A DNA stretch of 64,000 nucleotides from Hydrangea macrophylla. Lineage: Eukaryota > Streptophyta > Magnoliopsida > Cornales > Hydrangeaceae. The DNA is taken from contig CM066983.1 in assembly GCA_033977485.1 (NCBI GenBank), positions 107,351,580 to 107,415,579 of the forward strand, written 5' to 3'. Positions 23,923 through 34,420 of the stretch are shown here, piece by piece. Position 1 is the stretch's first letter; each line of letters starts with the position of its first letter. The translations under genes were made by a program, and so were the position numbers. The notes beneath the pieces were generated by a model. It saw only the letters and a program-made list of their open reading frames with translations. It made no database searches and had not been told where the DNA came from.

Positions 23923-24666
23923 TAGGGGTGTAAAGTGGGCTGAATTGGCCTAGCCCAGCCTGCCCGCCCCGCCATGTGGCAGCGCACAACTCGGCCCGCC
24001 CCATGAACGTGCTCAATTCGTGTCTCAGCCCACTAGGTGTAGGCTCGGGTCGACTCTTCCTTTTGCGGATAACTCGTCCTGTGACCCACCTCGCATAGCG
24101 TATCCACCCCTCTCCGTCTCGCCAACCCGCGAATAAGACTTTTTTTAATTGTTTTCATATAAACTATTTATTAATAAATAGTTTTATTAAACTTTTAAGT
24201 TTTAAGTGAAAAATAAATATTTAAAAAAAAAAAAAAAAAAACAATTTTCAAATACTTTTTTTAACAAGCTGTTTTGAAATAAAGTGTTTTATTAAACTTA
24301 TTTTTAAACTGTTTTCCTAAACTTTTAGTAATAAACTGTTTTGTAGTACACTATTTTTAGCAATTTGCTTTTTTAGCAATTTGAATAAATGATTTATTAA
24401 GAAATTATTTTTATTAAAAATAAAAAAATAGATTTTTGCAGTCAATTCGCAAACTAACTCATAGGTAATTCGTCAACCAATTCGTGAGTTAGCTGCTTCG
24501 CCCCGTTGATCTATAAAATAGTAAATTAGGGCGAATCACCCTATATCTTTTACCAAGTTAATTCGCCCAACCACGTTTATCTGGCCAACTCATCTCATAA
24601 CTTGCAAAAAGTCGCACAATTCGTCAAGATGGCAGAGCAGGACAACAGACCCGTTTGACACCTCTA
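23923..24666. mobile_element. hAT-like non-autonomous element
   Basis: It starts TAGGGGTGTAAAGTGGGC and ends ACCCGTTTGACACCTCTA, inverted termini. The 8-bp flanks CCAAACAA (23915-23922) and ACAAACAA (24667-24674) match at 7 of 8. The left part is GC-rich (CCCGCCC words) and the centre is AT-rich. No transposase was seen. Confidence 0.75.
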
Positions 24667-24966
24667 ACAAACAATGCTAAAATAATGGCCCCACAAATTA
24701 AATGACCGAAATGAGGTGAATAGATGCATGCCATCACACATGACATCAACTGAAAAAACCACAGCAGTGTTGAGTCAGATTTAACTTTTTCATTGAACTG
24801 TTTCTTGTTTCCAATTGAGGTAGTTTTTAATTGCTAGGCTTCCCAATTAGTTAGCAGTTGATGAGAGGTGTTGTGGCCCTAGTGTCTTCTATGACATCAC
24901 TTGTAGGCTCTATAGTCCTAAACTTCTTCAACCAGCTAGGTTACTACATTTCACTACACAATGTAA

Positions 24967-25224
24967 GGTAATATTTGATAAAACCGAAATTTTAGTGCTG
25001 CGATTTTTAAGTTACTAAAGTTTGAGGACAGTATTTCAAGTTTTAAATTATAGATCATATTTAGTGATTTTTTTCAGTATAACTTTTTTATTTAAAGTTT
25101 TCAGTAGATTTTTTTTTATCAAATTTTCAATTAATTGGTACATTAATTATTAAATGCATTGGAAAAAAAATGTACTAGAAACTTTCATTGTCAACCTATC
25201 TTAATTGAGTTATCAAACACACCA
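24967..25224. mobile_element. Tourist-like MITE, second copy
   Basis: It begins GGTAATATTTGATAAAACC and ends GAGTTATCAAACACACCA, flanked by TAA (24964-24966, 25225-25227). It is a diverged relative of 19945-20198. Confidence 0.65.
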
Positions 25225-25466
25225 TAAATTCTCCGTTTGTACCCCTGTGCCTAGATTATGTATTTTCTCTATTCGTCTTGATTTTCTATAATACACATTG
25301 TGATATTCATGGTTTAAGCACTTATTGGGTGCCGAGCTTGTTCTCAGTTTAATCTACAAAGTTGTCTTACAAGCAAGTTCTTCGCCTAGTCATGCTCATT
25401 TTACTGAGTTCTTTGGGTGAATTGTCACAATCTGATCAATTTTCTTTGACTTATTATTATTATTAT

Positions 25467-25956
25467 TGATGATGCCAAAAATTGGTAAGAGTAAAGTAGA
25501 GCAATTTAAGGAGAGAGAGAGAGACTATTTTTTGTATGTGGTTCGGCCCTGTTAATGAAGGTACCTACGTCCACGGGTGTGTCTGAGCACGTTCACTAGC
25601 CGATCACCGGCGGGCCTGGTGAGCCAACAAAAAGGGGCGGCACTACCAGTAATACCGGCCGGGTGTATGCGTATAATGGTAAATATTGTAGAGGTGCTGT
25701 GTAGATTACAGAATTATCGGCCCCTTCAATGGGGGGTGAGAGGTCTCTTTTATAGATGTAAGAGACCTACTCTTACATGGATAAGGAAATATAATCCTAT
25801 TGGGGTGTGATTGACACCAATCAAGTAAGTTTCCTAATCGTATTAGGATTGATTGACATTAATTGTGGGGGTTTCCCAATTGGATTAGGAAATAGATGCA
25901 CTTTCCATTAGTCTTCTAGCTTGAGTAGGAAACTGCCCATAATTTTGGGCGTATCA
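25467..25956 (-). repeat. 3' LTR of the Gag-only element
   Basis: 490 bp. On the - strand it starts TGATACGCCC and ends GGCATCATCA. It differs from the other LTR by two substitutions (near 25684 and 25710) and one extra GA dinucleotide by my reading. The adjacent polypurine tract GGAAATGGGGGGCAGC lies on the - strand at about 25972-25957. Confidence 0.9.
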
Positions 25957-27093
25957 GCTGCCCCCCATTTCCAAGATTGGCCAGATGCTATATCGGGGCA
26001 AGTTTGGAAATTAGTTGATGCCACTTGCCACTGTCTGAGTGCTCGAGAAAGCTGCCTCGGGGCTTCTGAGCCTGGTGAGTCCTCGGGAACTGGCTGAGAG
26101 TTGAAAACCTGCCTAGCTCGGGATCTTTAGGTGCTCGGGAACTGACCGGGAGTTGAGACCCGGCCTAATTCGGAGTCTTTGAATGCTCGGGAAGTGACCG
26201 AGAGTTGAGACTCGGCCTACTTCGGAGTCTTTTTTGCTTGAGTTAGCTCCCAGGATGGTTATCTTCTACCCGTAAACCTTCGTCAAGGCTGTGGGTAGAA
26301 GGATTTTACCATGTTGGACAAGCCGACCTAAAGCGTATTGCTTTAGGGTCCTTTTTATGTTAACTCCCCAGGATGGTTGTCTTCCGCCCAGTTAGCCTTC
26401 GTCAAGACTGTTGGGAGAAGAGCTTGACCATGTTGGTGGAGCCGACCTAAATCACGGTGCTTTAGGGTCCTTTTGCTCCTCTATCGTCGGCCAACCTAAG
26501 AGATTTTAGTCACCTCTATCGTCGGTCTGGACCTAAGTGGAGTTAATGTCTCTGAGTACTGTAGGTGCTCGGGTTGTCCAAGATTTTGACCTGGTTATCC
26601 GCGAGGCCTGTAGATACCCGGTGTGATTACCTGTTTAGTTCACTACGCCATCTTGCCCCCCAAGCTTTCGCTAAGACGAGGGTCTTAAAGAGGCTATGAT
26701 CTGTAGGTAACCGACCTGGAACATGGTGGTTGCAGGGTCTTTTGAAGCTTGCCATCATCAGCCACCTAGGGGGTTTGCCCCCATCGTCGGCTGGACCTAA
26801 GCGAAGCCGGTGCCTCGGTCGTGACCCCGAGGTCTTTGGTGCCTAGGTTCGGAGCCCGAGGTCTTTTAGTGCCTGAGTTCGGAGCTCGAGGTCTTCTTCG
26901 TGCCTCGGGGTTAGGCCCGAGGTCTTTATGTGCCTCGGGGTTAGGCCCGAGGTCTTTGTAGATGCCTCGGGGTTAGGGCCGAGGACTTTGTATGAACTCT
27001 GACAATCGGTGGAGCCTTACGCGGTGATCAGGCAAGTACCACTGTAGTTGGGCTCATCTAAACCGATGGAGACAGGCGGTCGGATCAGGATCG
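25957..27093 (-). repeat. Non-coding tandem-repeat tail inside the Gag-only element
   Basis: The stretch contains three successive imperfect repeat families. The first is a unit of about 55-65 bp with GAGTTGAGACTCGGCCTA (about 26040-26235). The second is a roughly 115-120-bp unit repeated twice, beginning CCCAGGATGGTT (about 26250-26470). The third is a unit of about 30 bp with TGCCTCGGGGTTAGGCCCGA (about 26825-26990). No pol-like frame survives. The region is markedly more GC-rich than the surrounding genome. Confidence 0.7.
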
Positions 27094-28491
27094 TCAGGCT
27101 CCAGATCTCTCTGTGCTGGAGGCAAAGCCGGAACTGCTTGATCCTGACCGATGCGAACTGGAGGTAGGGTCAGGACTGTCGAACCATGCCTGTTGTGAGC
27201 TGGAGATCCGGCCGGGGCTGCCTGACCCGGACTGCTGTGAACCGGTTGTCGAGTCGGGATTGCCGGACTCAGATCCCTGTGAACTGGAAGAACTGTAAGA
27301 ATTCCCGGGCTGATCTCGCTTTCGCTTACTTCTGGAAAACTTGTTGCTGTCTTGGCCGGGGTTTTTGATCTTTAGAAACTCTTCAGTGTCGATGTATTTT
27401 CCAACCCTCTCTGCGAGTTCAACCAAGGTTACCGGTCGGTTTTTGTGGAACGACGCGGCGCACTTGGTGTGTTGAACTCCCGAGCAGAAGGCTAGGATGG
27501 CAATTGTCTCGTTTAGATTGCGGATTTGAAGCTTCTGTTGGTTGAACCGGTCGGTGAACTCCTTGAGTGACTCATTATTTCGTTGCCTGACTGTTAGTAG
27601 CTGCATGTCTGGCTTTGGCCACTCATGCATACTGGCGAACTGGTTGATGAACTGCTTGCTGAGTTGTTTGAAACTGCAGACCGATCGGGGCTCCAAGGAG
27701 TAGAACCACTGCATGGCCGGGCCTTTCAAAGTGCTGGGGAAGGCTAGGCAGTGTAGCTCATCGGAGTTGGTGGCTAGGGCCATCTGAGCCTTATAAGTCC
27801 GGACGTGGTCGACCGGGCTTCCCGAGCCGCCGTAGGGATCTAAGTGAGGCTGCTTGAATTTGCGCGGGATGGAGAACCTCGTGATCTGGCTGGAGAACGG
27901 TGACTCTGTCTCGGTATTGGCTTGATTCGGAACATACTTTTGACCAAGTTTTTTGGCCACTCCGTCGATCTGCTTCTGTAAGTCCTTGATTCGGGCTTCC
28001 ACTCCTTCCCGACCGGTATCTGAGGAACTGGTCGGGTTGGTGGAAGAGGCTTCTTCTTCATAGCGGGGTGTTGTCCTTTGGGATCGGGCTCGGCTGTGAC
28101 CCCGGGTAACCGTTCGCTTAGGGACGACTCGGCTCTTGACCGAGTGACCCAAGACTGATTCCCGGGCCATATGCTCCTGCCTATCCCCTCGGGCAGCAGG
28201 CCCACTGCTGACATCTTTGACATCCTCAACACGGGACGGGTTGGCTCGGGCCCGTTGTCTGGTCAAGATCGGTTCTCGACCGTACGCAATGTTCTCGGGT
28301 CGTTTCCCGGCCACTGGAGGATTGCTTTGCTGGGCTAGCAGTGCTTCGATCTGTTGCTGGATTTGACGCTGGCCCTCCAAGAGTTGTGTGAGGGTTGCGG
28401 TGATTTGCTCATATGTCGGGACTGCTGCAGTCGACGCCGGGGCCGAAGGAACATCCCGGTCGGACTGCTGCGCAGCTTTCTTTGGTGGCAT
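27094..28491 (-). CDS. gag: Retrotransposon Gag polyprotein
   Basis: This is an intact 465-residue ORF. The ATG is the first one after the primer-binding site, about 60 nt downstream of the 5' LTR. Residues about 26-55 are Q/E-rich and probably coiled. Residues about 65-190 are basic and Ser-rich. Residues about 225-375 form a typical plant Ty3/gypsy Retrotrans_gag domain, with the words AMQWFYSLEP, FINQFAS and SLKEFTDRFN. The C-terminal about 75 residues are a Ser/Gly-rich tail with repeated SGSGS-type words. No CCHC zinc knuckle is present, which is unusual for a Gag expected to package RNA. The frame is open throughout, consistent with recent activity. It would form particles that package the element's RNA while reverse transcriptase comes from elsewhere. 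Confidence 0.9.
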   Translation of the reverse strand: MPPKKAAQQSDRDVPSAPASTAAVPTYEQITATLTQLLEGQRQIQQQIEALLAQQSNPPVAGKRPENIAYGREPILTRQRARANPSRVEDVKDVSSGPAARGDRQEHMARESVLGHSVKSRVVPKRTVTRGHSRARSQRTTPRYEEEASSTNPTSSSDTGREGVEARIKDLQKQIDGVAKKLGQKYVPNQANTETESPFSSQITRFSIPRKFKQPHLDPYGGSGSPVDHVRTYKAQMALATNSDELHCLAFPSTLKGPAMQWFYSLEPRSVCSFKQLSKQFINQFASMHEWPKPDMQLLTVRQRNNESLKEFTDRFNQQKLQIRNLNETIAILAFCSGVQHTKCAASFHKNRPVTLVELAERVGKYIDTEEFLKIKNPGQDSNKFSRSKRKRDQPGNSYSSSSSQGSESGNPDSTTGSQQSGSGSPGRISSSQQAWFDSPDPTSSSHRSGSSSSGFASSTERSGA

Positions 28492-28531
28492 ATTGATCAG
28501 TCAAGAATTTGTTGATGAGAAGAATTGTCGT

Positions 28532-28550
28532 TTCCCACAGACGGCGCCAA
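28532..28550 (-). promoter_or_regulatory. Primer-binding site
   Basis: TTGGCGCCGTCTGTGGGAA on the - strand begins two bases after the 5' LTR ends (28553). The TGGCGCC core is the usual tRNA-complementary start in many plant Ty3/gypsy elements. The exact primer tRNA was not checked. Confidence 0.8.
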
Positions 28551-28552
28551 GC

Positions 28553-29040
28553 TGATGATGCCAAAAATTGGTAAGAGTAAAGTAGAGCAATTTAAGGAGA
28601 GAGAGAGACTATTTTTTGTATGTGGTTCGGCCCTGTTAATGAAGGTACCTACGTCCACGGGTGTGTCTGAGCACGTTCACTAGCCGATCACCGGCGGGCC
28701 TGGTGAGCCAACAAAAAGGGGCGGCACTACCAGTAATACCGGCCGGGTGTATGCGTATAATGGTGAATATTGTAGAGGTGCTGTGTAGACTACAGAATTA
28801 TCGGCCCCTTCAATGGGGGGTGAGAGGTCTCTTTTATAGATGTAAGAGACCTACTCTTACATGGATAAGGAAATATAATCCTATTGGGGTGTGATTGACA
28901 CCAATCAAGTAAGTTTCCTAATCGTATTAGGATTGATTGACATTAATTGTGGGGGTTTCCCAATTGGATTAGGAAATAGATGCACTTTCCATTAGTCTTC
29001 TAGCTTGAGTAGGAAACTGCCCATAATTTTGGGCGTATCA
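28553..29040 (-). repeat. 5' LTR of the Gag-only element, with promoter
   Basis: 488 bp. On the - strand a TATA box CTATAAAAGAG lies at about 28840-28830, with the transcript start expected some 25-35 nt further on. It is nearly identical to 25467-25956, implying recent insertion. Confidence 0.85.
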
Positions 29041-29387
29041 ATTATTATTATTATTTTATTTTATTTTGCAAAATAGTGAATAAATAAAAGGAAGAGTAAA
29101 AAATAATGCGAGTATAGACATGCAATAAACGCAAAACAATGCTTATAAGCACAGATGATATAGGCTCCATTCTTTGACCTAAAGTTGTTTATGACTTCTC
29201 ATGAAAAGATTTTATCTTTATGAAAGTTACAAAGAAAAAGACTACCACCTCACTATAAAATGATTGATAGCAAAGTTATTTCATTATTTCAATGACCTGG
29301 TCTCACAAATCACAAACTAATAAAACCCAACAGTTTATCTGTTGTCTCCCCTATTTGTATTTGAAATCCATCCAAATTTTTGTCTGT

Positions 29388-31517
29388 TGTCTCACCCATT
29401 TTAGAAATGCATTTATTTGAAATTATGTGAATTATTAATATTTATTAATGATTGAGATAAGTTTGACTGTGGGTCAATAGAGAGTGTCAAGTGAGGACAC
29501 GAGGAGTTGATAATCCATGAGGCATTAACATGAGTAAATGACATTTATGTGCATTAAATATTAATTGAGTTATCTGGTATTTTGATGAATAGTAATTATA
29601 CATGTTTTGTATAATTTATGGTAATTTTAATATCGTTTTAGATTGTTTTGAATACTTTGGTAAGAACGTGAGTGATACGTTCCTCAGAAATAGTTTTCGG
29701 AACGTTATTACGGACCCAAATAGAATTTAGACGAAAACTTTCGTAATCATAGATTTTCACTTTAATCGATAACTTAGATGTTTAAGACGTTTTGGGAGAT
29801 ATTTGGAAGATTAGAGAACTCGTGAAAAGTTAAACGCAAATTCAAAAAGTCGTGCCTATAAATAGTGAAGTTCAAGATATTTTAATAAAATATCCAAAAC
29901 TCAAAATATCTAGAGAGAGAGAAATGGAATTTATTTTCTACGATATTCCCAACGACAAACGACGACCGTTCGTCCGTCAGTTTTTCACCAGATTTCATAT
30001 TCTGACTCTTCAAGATAAGAGCTGCGTTTTGATAAGTTTTTATATTAGGAATCTTATTTGGATAAGTTTTTATAAAATCCAAATATTGAAATTTTGGGAA
30101 AAATATGTTAATACTTGTAGGAATCTTTCAAAATCAGAGATCCGACGTTTAATCGTTGCCCAAGTACGTCATTCAAAGTTAGAGAGAAATCGTGCGAGGT
30201 ATGAAATTCTAACTTATGTTATATAGAAAATATACATGTTTTGTCTTTCGACGACGAAATTGTGATTCGGGCGAAATTCATGTGTTAATAGTAGGCCTGT
30301 TAATTATTAACGCGCTTAACTGTGAAAAGAATATCTAATTTATACGCGAGCACGTTAAGTGGTTATGTGGGTCAAATGGGGGACTTATATAATTTCATGT
30401 TGGAGTAAGCTTCTCGATGTTTGAGAATTTAGTAGCTATGGCTACTGTGCATGGTTTTAGGCTTGAACTTGCTAGGGTACTTGGGATGCGATGGTTGTAG
30501 GCTTGGACTAGCCATTGGTATCGCGGTTTAAGACTTGGACTTGCTGCTACCGGATGAATGCGTGTTTTTCTCTCTAGAGGCTATTTTGATGTGAATTGTG
30601 AGATTAAAATATGATTGGTCATATATGCATATGTTAAAATTTGTGCACTCAGCATATAGCTGAGTAGTAGAGCTTTACTCCATTACAGATGATCAGAAGA
30701 GATGAAAGAAGAAACGTAAAGAGTGAGGCCAATGGGACGACATGATCGCTCTTGTATATATTTTGTTTTCCATTCCAATGTTGTAATAAGAGTTTGAGAA
30801 GTTGAAATCATGTACTTAACTTAGAAATCTTGGGGTGGATCCGTTGTATTCTAACCTGTAGTAAAATTTTTGTAATTATGTTTTAGGATCGTTGAAATAT
30901 AGTTGTGGATATGTTGGAATTGGGTTGGAGAATCATGGCTTAAAATCTGCAGAATGCTTAGCAAACAGAGAGAAATAGTCTACTGGTTTAGGGACAGTCG
31001 GCTGGAGGCCTGTGTTAAACCAGATACTGCCCTATAATATTAAAAAGCAGTCGACTGGGTCCCCGACGCAATCGACTGTCGACTGGATCCTTGGGTTGGA
31101 ATTGTTATTTTTGTTCTGTGAAAGAAATAGTCGACTGAGTGGAGACCACAGTCGACTGGATTGTGTTTCAGAATAGGAGTTTTGCTTGAATAGGGTACCA
31201 GTCAACTGCGAGTCGACTAGGATTTTGAAGCGTAGTTGACTGGGTCCCCGACACAGTCGACTGGACTGACTACTGAGATTTTAGGCTCTTTGTATTTTGC
31301 ATTTCCAGTCGACCGGACCTCTAAATAGTCGACTGGATTGCTATTTTCCAAAAGGGGTTTTCTTTAAGTGGTTTCAAATGCGTAAAACTTTTCATAACTC
31401 TGAATTTCATGGATTTTACATATATTTTTCGTTGCTATTTTACTTTAATTGAATTGGATGAGTCTTGGTGTCGTGTCATGAGTCTTATTTCCGCCCGTAG
31501 CAGAATGGGTCGTGACA
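29388..31517 (+). mobile_element. Solo LTR (TGTAACACCC family) with AGTCGACTGG cluster
   Basis: It starts TGTCTCACCCATTTT and ends GGGTCGTGACA, with a perfect 5-bp TSD TCTGT (29383-29387, 31518-31522). The length is 2130 bp. A TATA-like CCTATAAATAG lies at about 29855-29865. Near the 3' end (about 30975-31340) the word AGTCGACTGG, containing the palindrome GTCGAC, recurs roughly a dozen times with variation. There is no internal coding domain; the 124-codon frame at 29852-30226 has no recognisable motif. Confidence 0.85.
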
Positions 31518-31522
31518 TCTGT

Positions 31523-32992
31523 ATGAGTAAGTTATAATAGATGATGTGGTATTCCCGTTGTATCCAATATTTACTCCATCCCACTTCAAAGTCATTTGTA
31601 CAAAAAAAAAACCCATATCAACGAAGGTAAAGAAGGCACACATGCATGTACTCTATATTTGCTCTTCAATAATTCAATAAGGACATTATAATTTATAGGT
31701 TATTTTTTTTCCTTCAAAAAAAGAAAAGAAATCCAGGCAAAAAAATTATCTAATGTGATAGTCATTTTGTGTAACGGTGATTTTGATTTCTCAATTACTG
31801 TGGAGTTCATGTGAAATTTGTAAAATATTCATGTTATATCTAAAAAGTTGCATAAGTGCAACAAATTTTTTTTTTTGGTTTGTCTCAAATCTCTAACTGC
31901 CTCTATGACATGGGGGGGATTAGTAGTTTAGAAGTTAGTAACACACACACATACAAGGGGGAGCCATATCCTACTTTAAAGTAATTGACTCTCTTGATCA
32001 CCTTCAAGAAACCTCAAACCCACAACCTCTCCATTAGAGAGTATAGACACTGGCCAACACGACTAATCGGGTAGGTTAGTGCAACAGTCATGTGAAACAT
32101 TTTCTTATTGTGAAGCCATTAATGTAGCTCGTTTCATTCAATTCTTAATTTTATTGACAAAACTATATGGCACAAAAGTTTGATTGAATAATTTTTATTT
32201 ATTTTGGACGAAGATGAAGTTAATTTTGATCATTTGTATTCCTATGTAGGACAATTCTATGAACACAATTTTTACAAAATTTTTTGTGCATAATTTTAAA
32301 AATGTGTATATTTATTTTTATGTGTCAATGTGGGATCCACTGACATCACAGATTCACAAAAAAGAGATACACATTTTTTTTAAGGAAAACTTTTGGGCAT
32401 ATAAAAATCTCACAAAAACAATATACATGACTTTATGTGTCTATCTCTTTCTCCTATGGACCTCACAGACACTTCACAGTCAGTGAACCCCAAGAGTATC
32501 TTGTTTTTGTGATACATAAAGTTTATGTATATTATTTTTGAGAAATTTTTATGTGTCCCAAGAATTATCCTTTTTTTAATTGTGCAGAAAAGGTTGTGCA
32601 CCAAGTTTTATCCATATATTAAACACACATAAATGATACCTTAAAAGTTCTCACAGCTTTCAAGCATGTGGGTATAAACTCTCATTGGTTATCTCTCTTA
32701 GATGCACGAGGACGTGTTCTCGTGTTTTCCTTTTTTTTTCGTTTCTGCATGAGGTGGAGATCATGTTTCTCACTTGCTTTCTGTTATTGCTGAATCAAAG
32801 ACTATCCATGTATTGTAAAATAGTTATTTTTTATTTCTTGTATATGCATTTGTTTTAATAATGTGAATTAATGTTTTAACTAAAAAAAAAAAGATACCTT
32901 AAAAGTTCAACTAACGTACAATCTCTAAAGGACGTGAACAGGAGGACAGATGTTTTTGCCAAGTGTATAAAAGTAGGTGAAAATGGAACTGA
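31523..32992. other. Intergenic DNA, weak inverted repeat at 32248-32570
   Basis: AGGACAATTCT... and ...AAGAATTATCCT, with AT-rich related inner sequence, suggest a diverged MITE at 32248-32570, but no TSD was found. The rest holds nothing recognised. Confidence 0.4.
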
Positions 32993-33000
32993 TAAAAGGA

Positions 33001-33001
<1 letters not shown>

Positions 33002-33032
<31 letters not shown>

Positions 33033-34411
33033 GACGTAATTACACGGACCTCCCCTCTAGTTTGCAAAATTACACAAACCTCCCTCGAGGTTTGTAATTC
33101 GGTAACAAAATGCCCCCTCCACTAACGTTCTGTTAGTTTTTTTTGCATTTGCCTCCCCTGAAAATTATAATTAGCCCCCCTATACTATAAAATTGTCATA
33201 CTAAGCCCCCTTTCTCTTATATTTTTGTTCTAATTATAAAATCTCTCCTCCCTCCTACGTTTTTGGGTTAATTTTTTTAGCATTAATTTATATCTACACA
33301 AAATATACACAAAATACATATAAATAGGTCCAAAATTTTTTTTTCCAAGAACAAACCTCTGTCAAGTCCCCCTGTATTAATTTTCTAGATCCGCCCCTGC
33401 CCTTATGCTTCAAAAGTGGACACTTAACCCCCTGTGATTGTGGACTAAAATGGAACTGTTATGATTTCACTCAAAACTGACGAAAATTCTAAAATTGGTT
33501 AAAAATATAAACACTTAACCCATTTTGTGATGTTAATTTTGGGGTTAACGCTCTTTGAGTGAAATTTATAGCGAGGAGAACGAACTCCTTACCACTTGGC
33601 CAACAGGTCATTGGTAACATTAATTTATATCATCTACACAAAATATATATAAATAGGTCCAAAAATTTTTTTTCCAAGAACAAACCTCTATCAAACCCCC
33701 CTGTATTAATTTTCTAAATCCGCCCCTGCCCTTATGCTTCAAAAGTGGACACTTAACCCCCTGTGATTGTGGACTAAAATGGAACTGTTATGATTTCACT
33801 CAAAACTGACGAACATTCTAAAATTGGTTAAAAATATAAACACTTAACCCATTTTGTGATGTTAATTTTGGGGTTAACGCTCTTTGAGTGAAATCATAAA
33901 TGGGTTAAGTGTTTATATTTTTAACCAATTTTAGAATTTTCGTCAGTTTTGAGTGAAAACATAACAGTTCCATTTTAGTCCACAATCACAGGGGTTTTAA
34001 GTGTCCACTTTTGAAGCATAAGGGCAGGGGCGGATCTAGAAAATTAATACAGGGGGACTTGACAGAGGTTTGTTCTTGGAAAAAAAATTTTTGGACCTAT
34101 TTATATGTATTTTGTGTAGATATAAATTAATGCTAAAAAAATTAACCCAAAAACGTAAGAGGGAGGAGGGATTTTATAATTAGAACAAAAATATAAGAGA
34201 AAGGGGGCTTAGTATGACAATTTTATAATATAGGGGGGCTAATTGTAATTTTCAGGGGAGGCAAATATAAAAAAAACTAACGGAACGTTAGTGGAGGGGG
34301 CATTTTGTTACCGAATTACAAACCTCGAGGGAGGTTTGTGTAATTTTGCAAACTAGAGGGGAGGTCCGTGTAATTACGTCAAACCTAAGGGGAGGTCAGT
34401 GTAATTTACCC
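33002..34411. mobile_element. MULE-like foldback element with perfect 9-bp TSD
   Basis: The terminal inverted repeat GGGTAAATTACACTGACC continues for about 500 bp on each side (33002-about 33560; about 33890-34411). It is flanked by a perfect 9-bp TSD TAAAAGGAA (32993-33001, 34412-34420), the Mutator signature. Subterminal units of about 30 bp repeat ACCTCCCCTNNAGGTTTG. A block of about 280 bp (33284-33560) is also duplicated directly at about 33610-33890. Part of each arm matches the hAT-like element at 35870-36205, including the word TAGATCCGCCCCTG. No transposase was seen. Confidence 0.85.
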
Positions 34412-34420
34412 TAAAAGGAA

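Larger units (their letters stand above)
25467..29040 (-). mobile_element. Complete Gag-only LTR retrotransposon (TR-GAG-like)
   Basis: Two near-identical LTRs bound a 3574-bp element inserted in an (ATT)n microsatellite. ATTAT is found on both sides (25462-25466, 29041-29045), a likely 5-bp TSD. In order on the - strand: 5' LTR (29040-28553), primer-binding site, a single gag ORF, about 1.1 kb of non-coding repeats, polypurine tract, 3' LTR (25956-25467). There is no protease, integrase or reverse transcriptase, so mobility would depend on a partner. The layout matches the terminal-repeat retrotransposons with GAG (TR-GAG) described in plants. Confidence 0.9.

Noticed and set aside
25577..25810. 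Identical 77-codon frames in both LTRs (also 28661-28894)
   Set aside because: The identity only reflects duplicated LTR DNA; the frame is antisense to the element and the peptide has no known motif.
27840..28232. 130-codon open frame on - overlapping the Gag ORF
   Set aside because: It is an out-of-phase shadow of gag with biased Arg/Ser content and no motif.
29852..30226. 124-codon + strand frame
   Set aside because: It lies inside a solo LTR; sister LTRs lack the frame and the composition is that of AT-rich non-coding DNA.
33558..33610. tRNA-like words (CCTTACCACTTGGCC on +)
   Set aside because: Too short for a tRNA and without an acceptor stem; probably a fragment of a SINE-like sequence.
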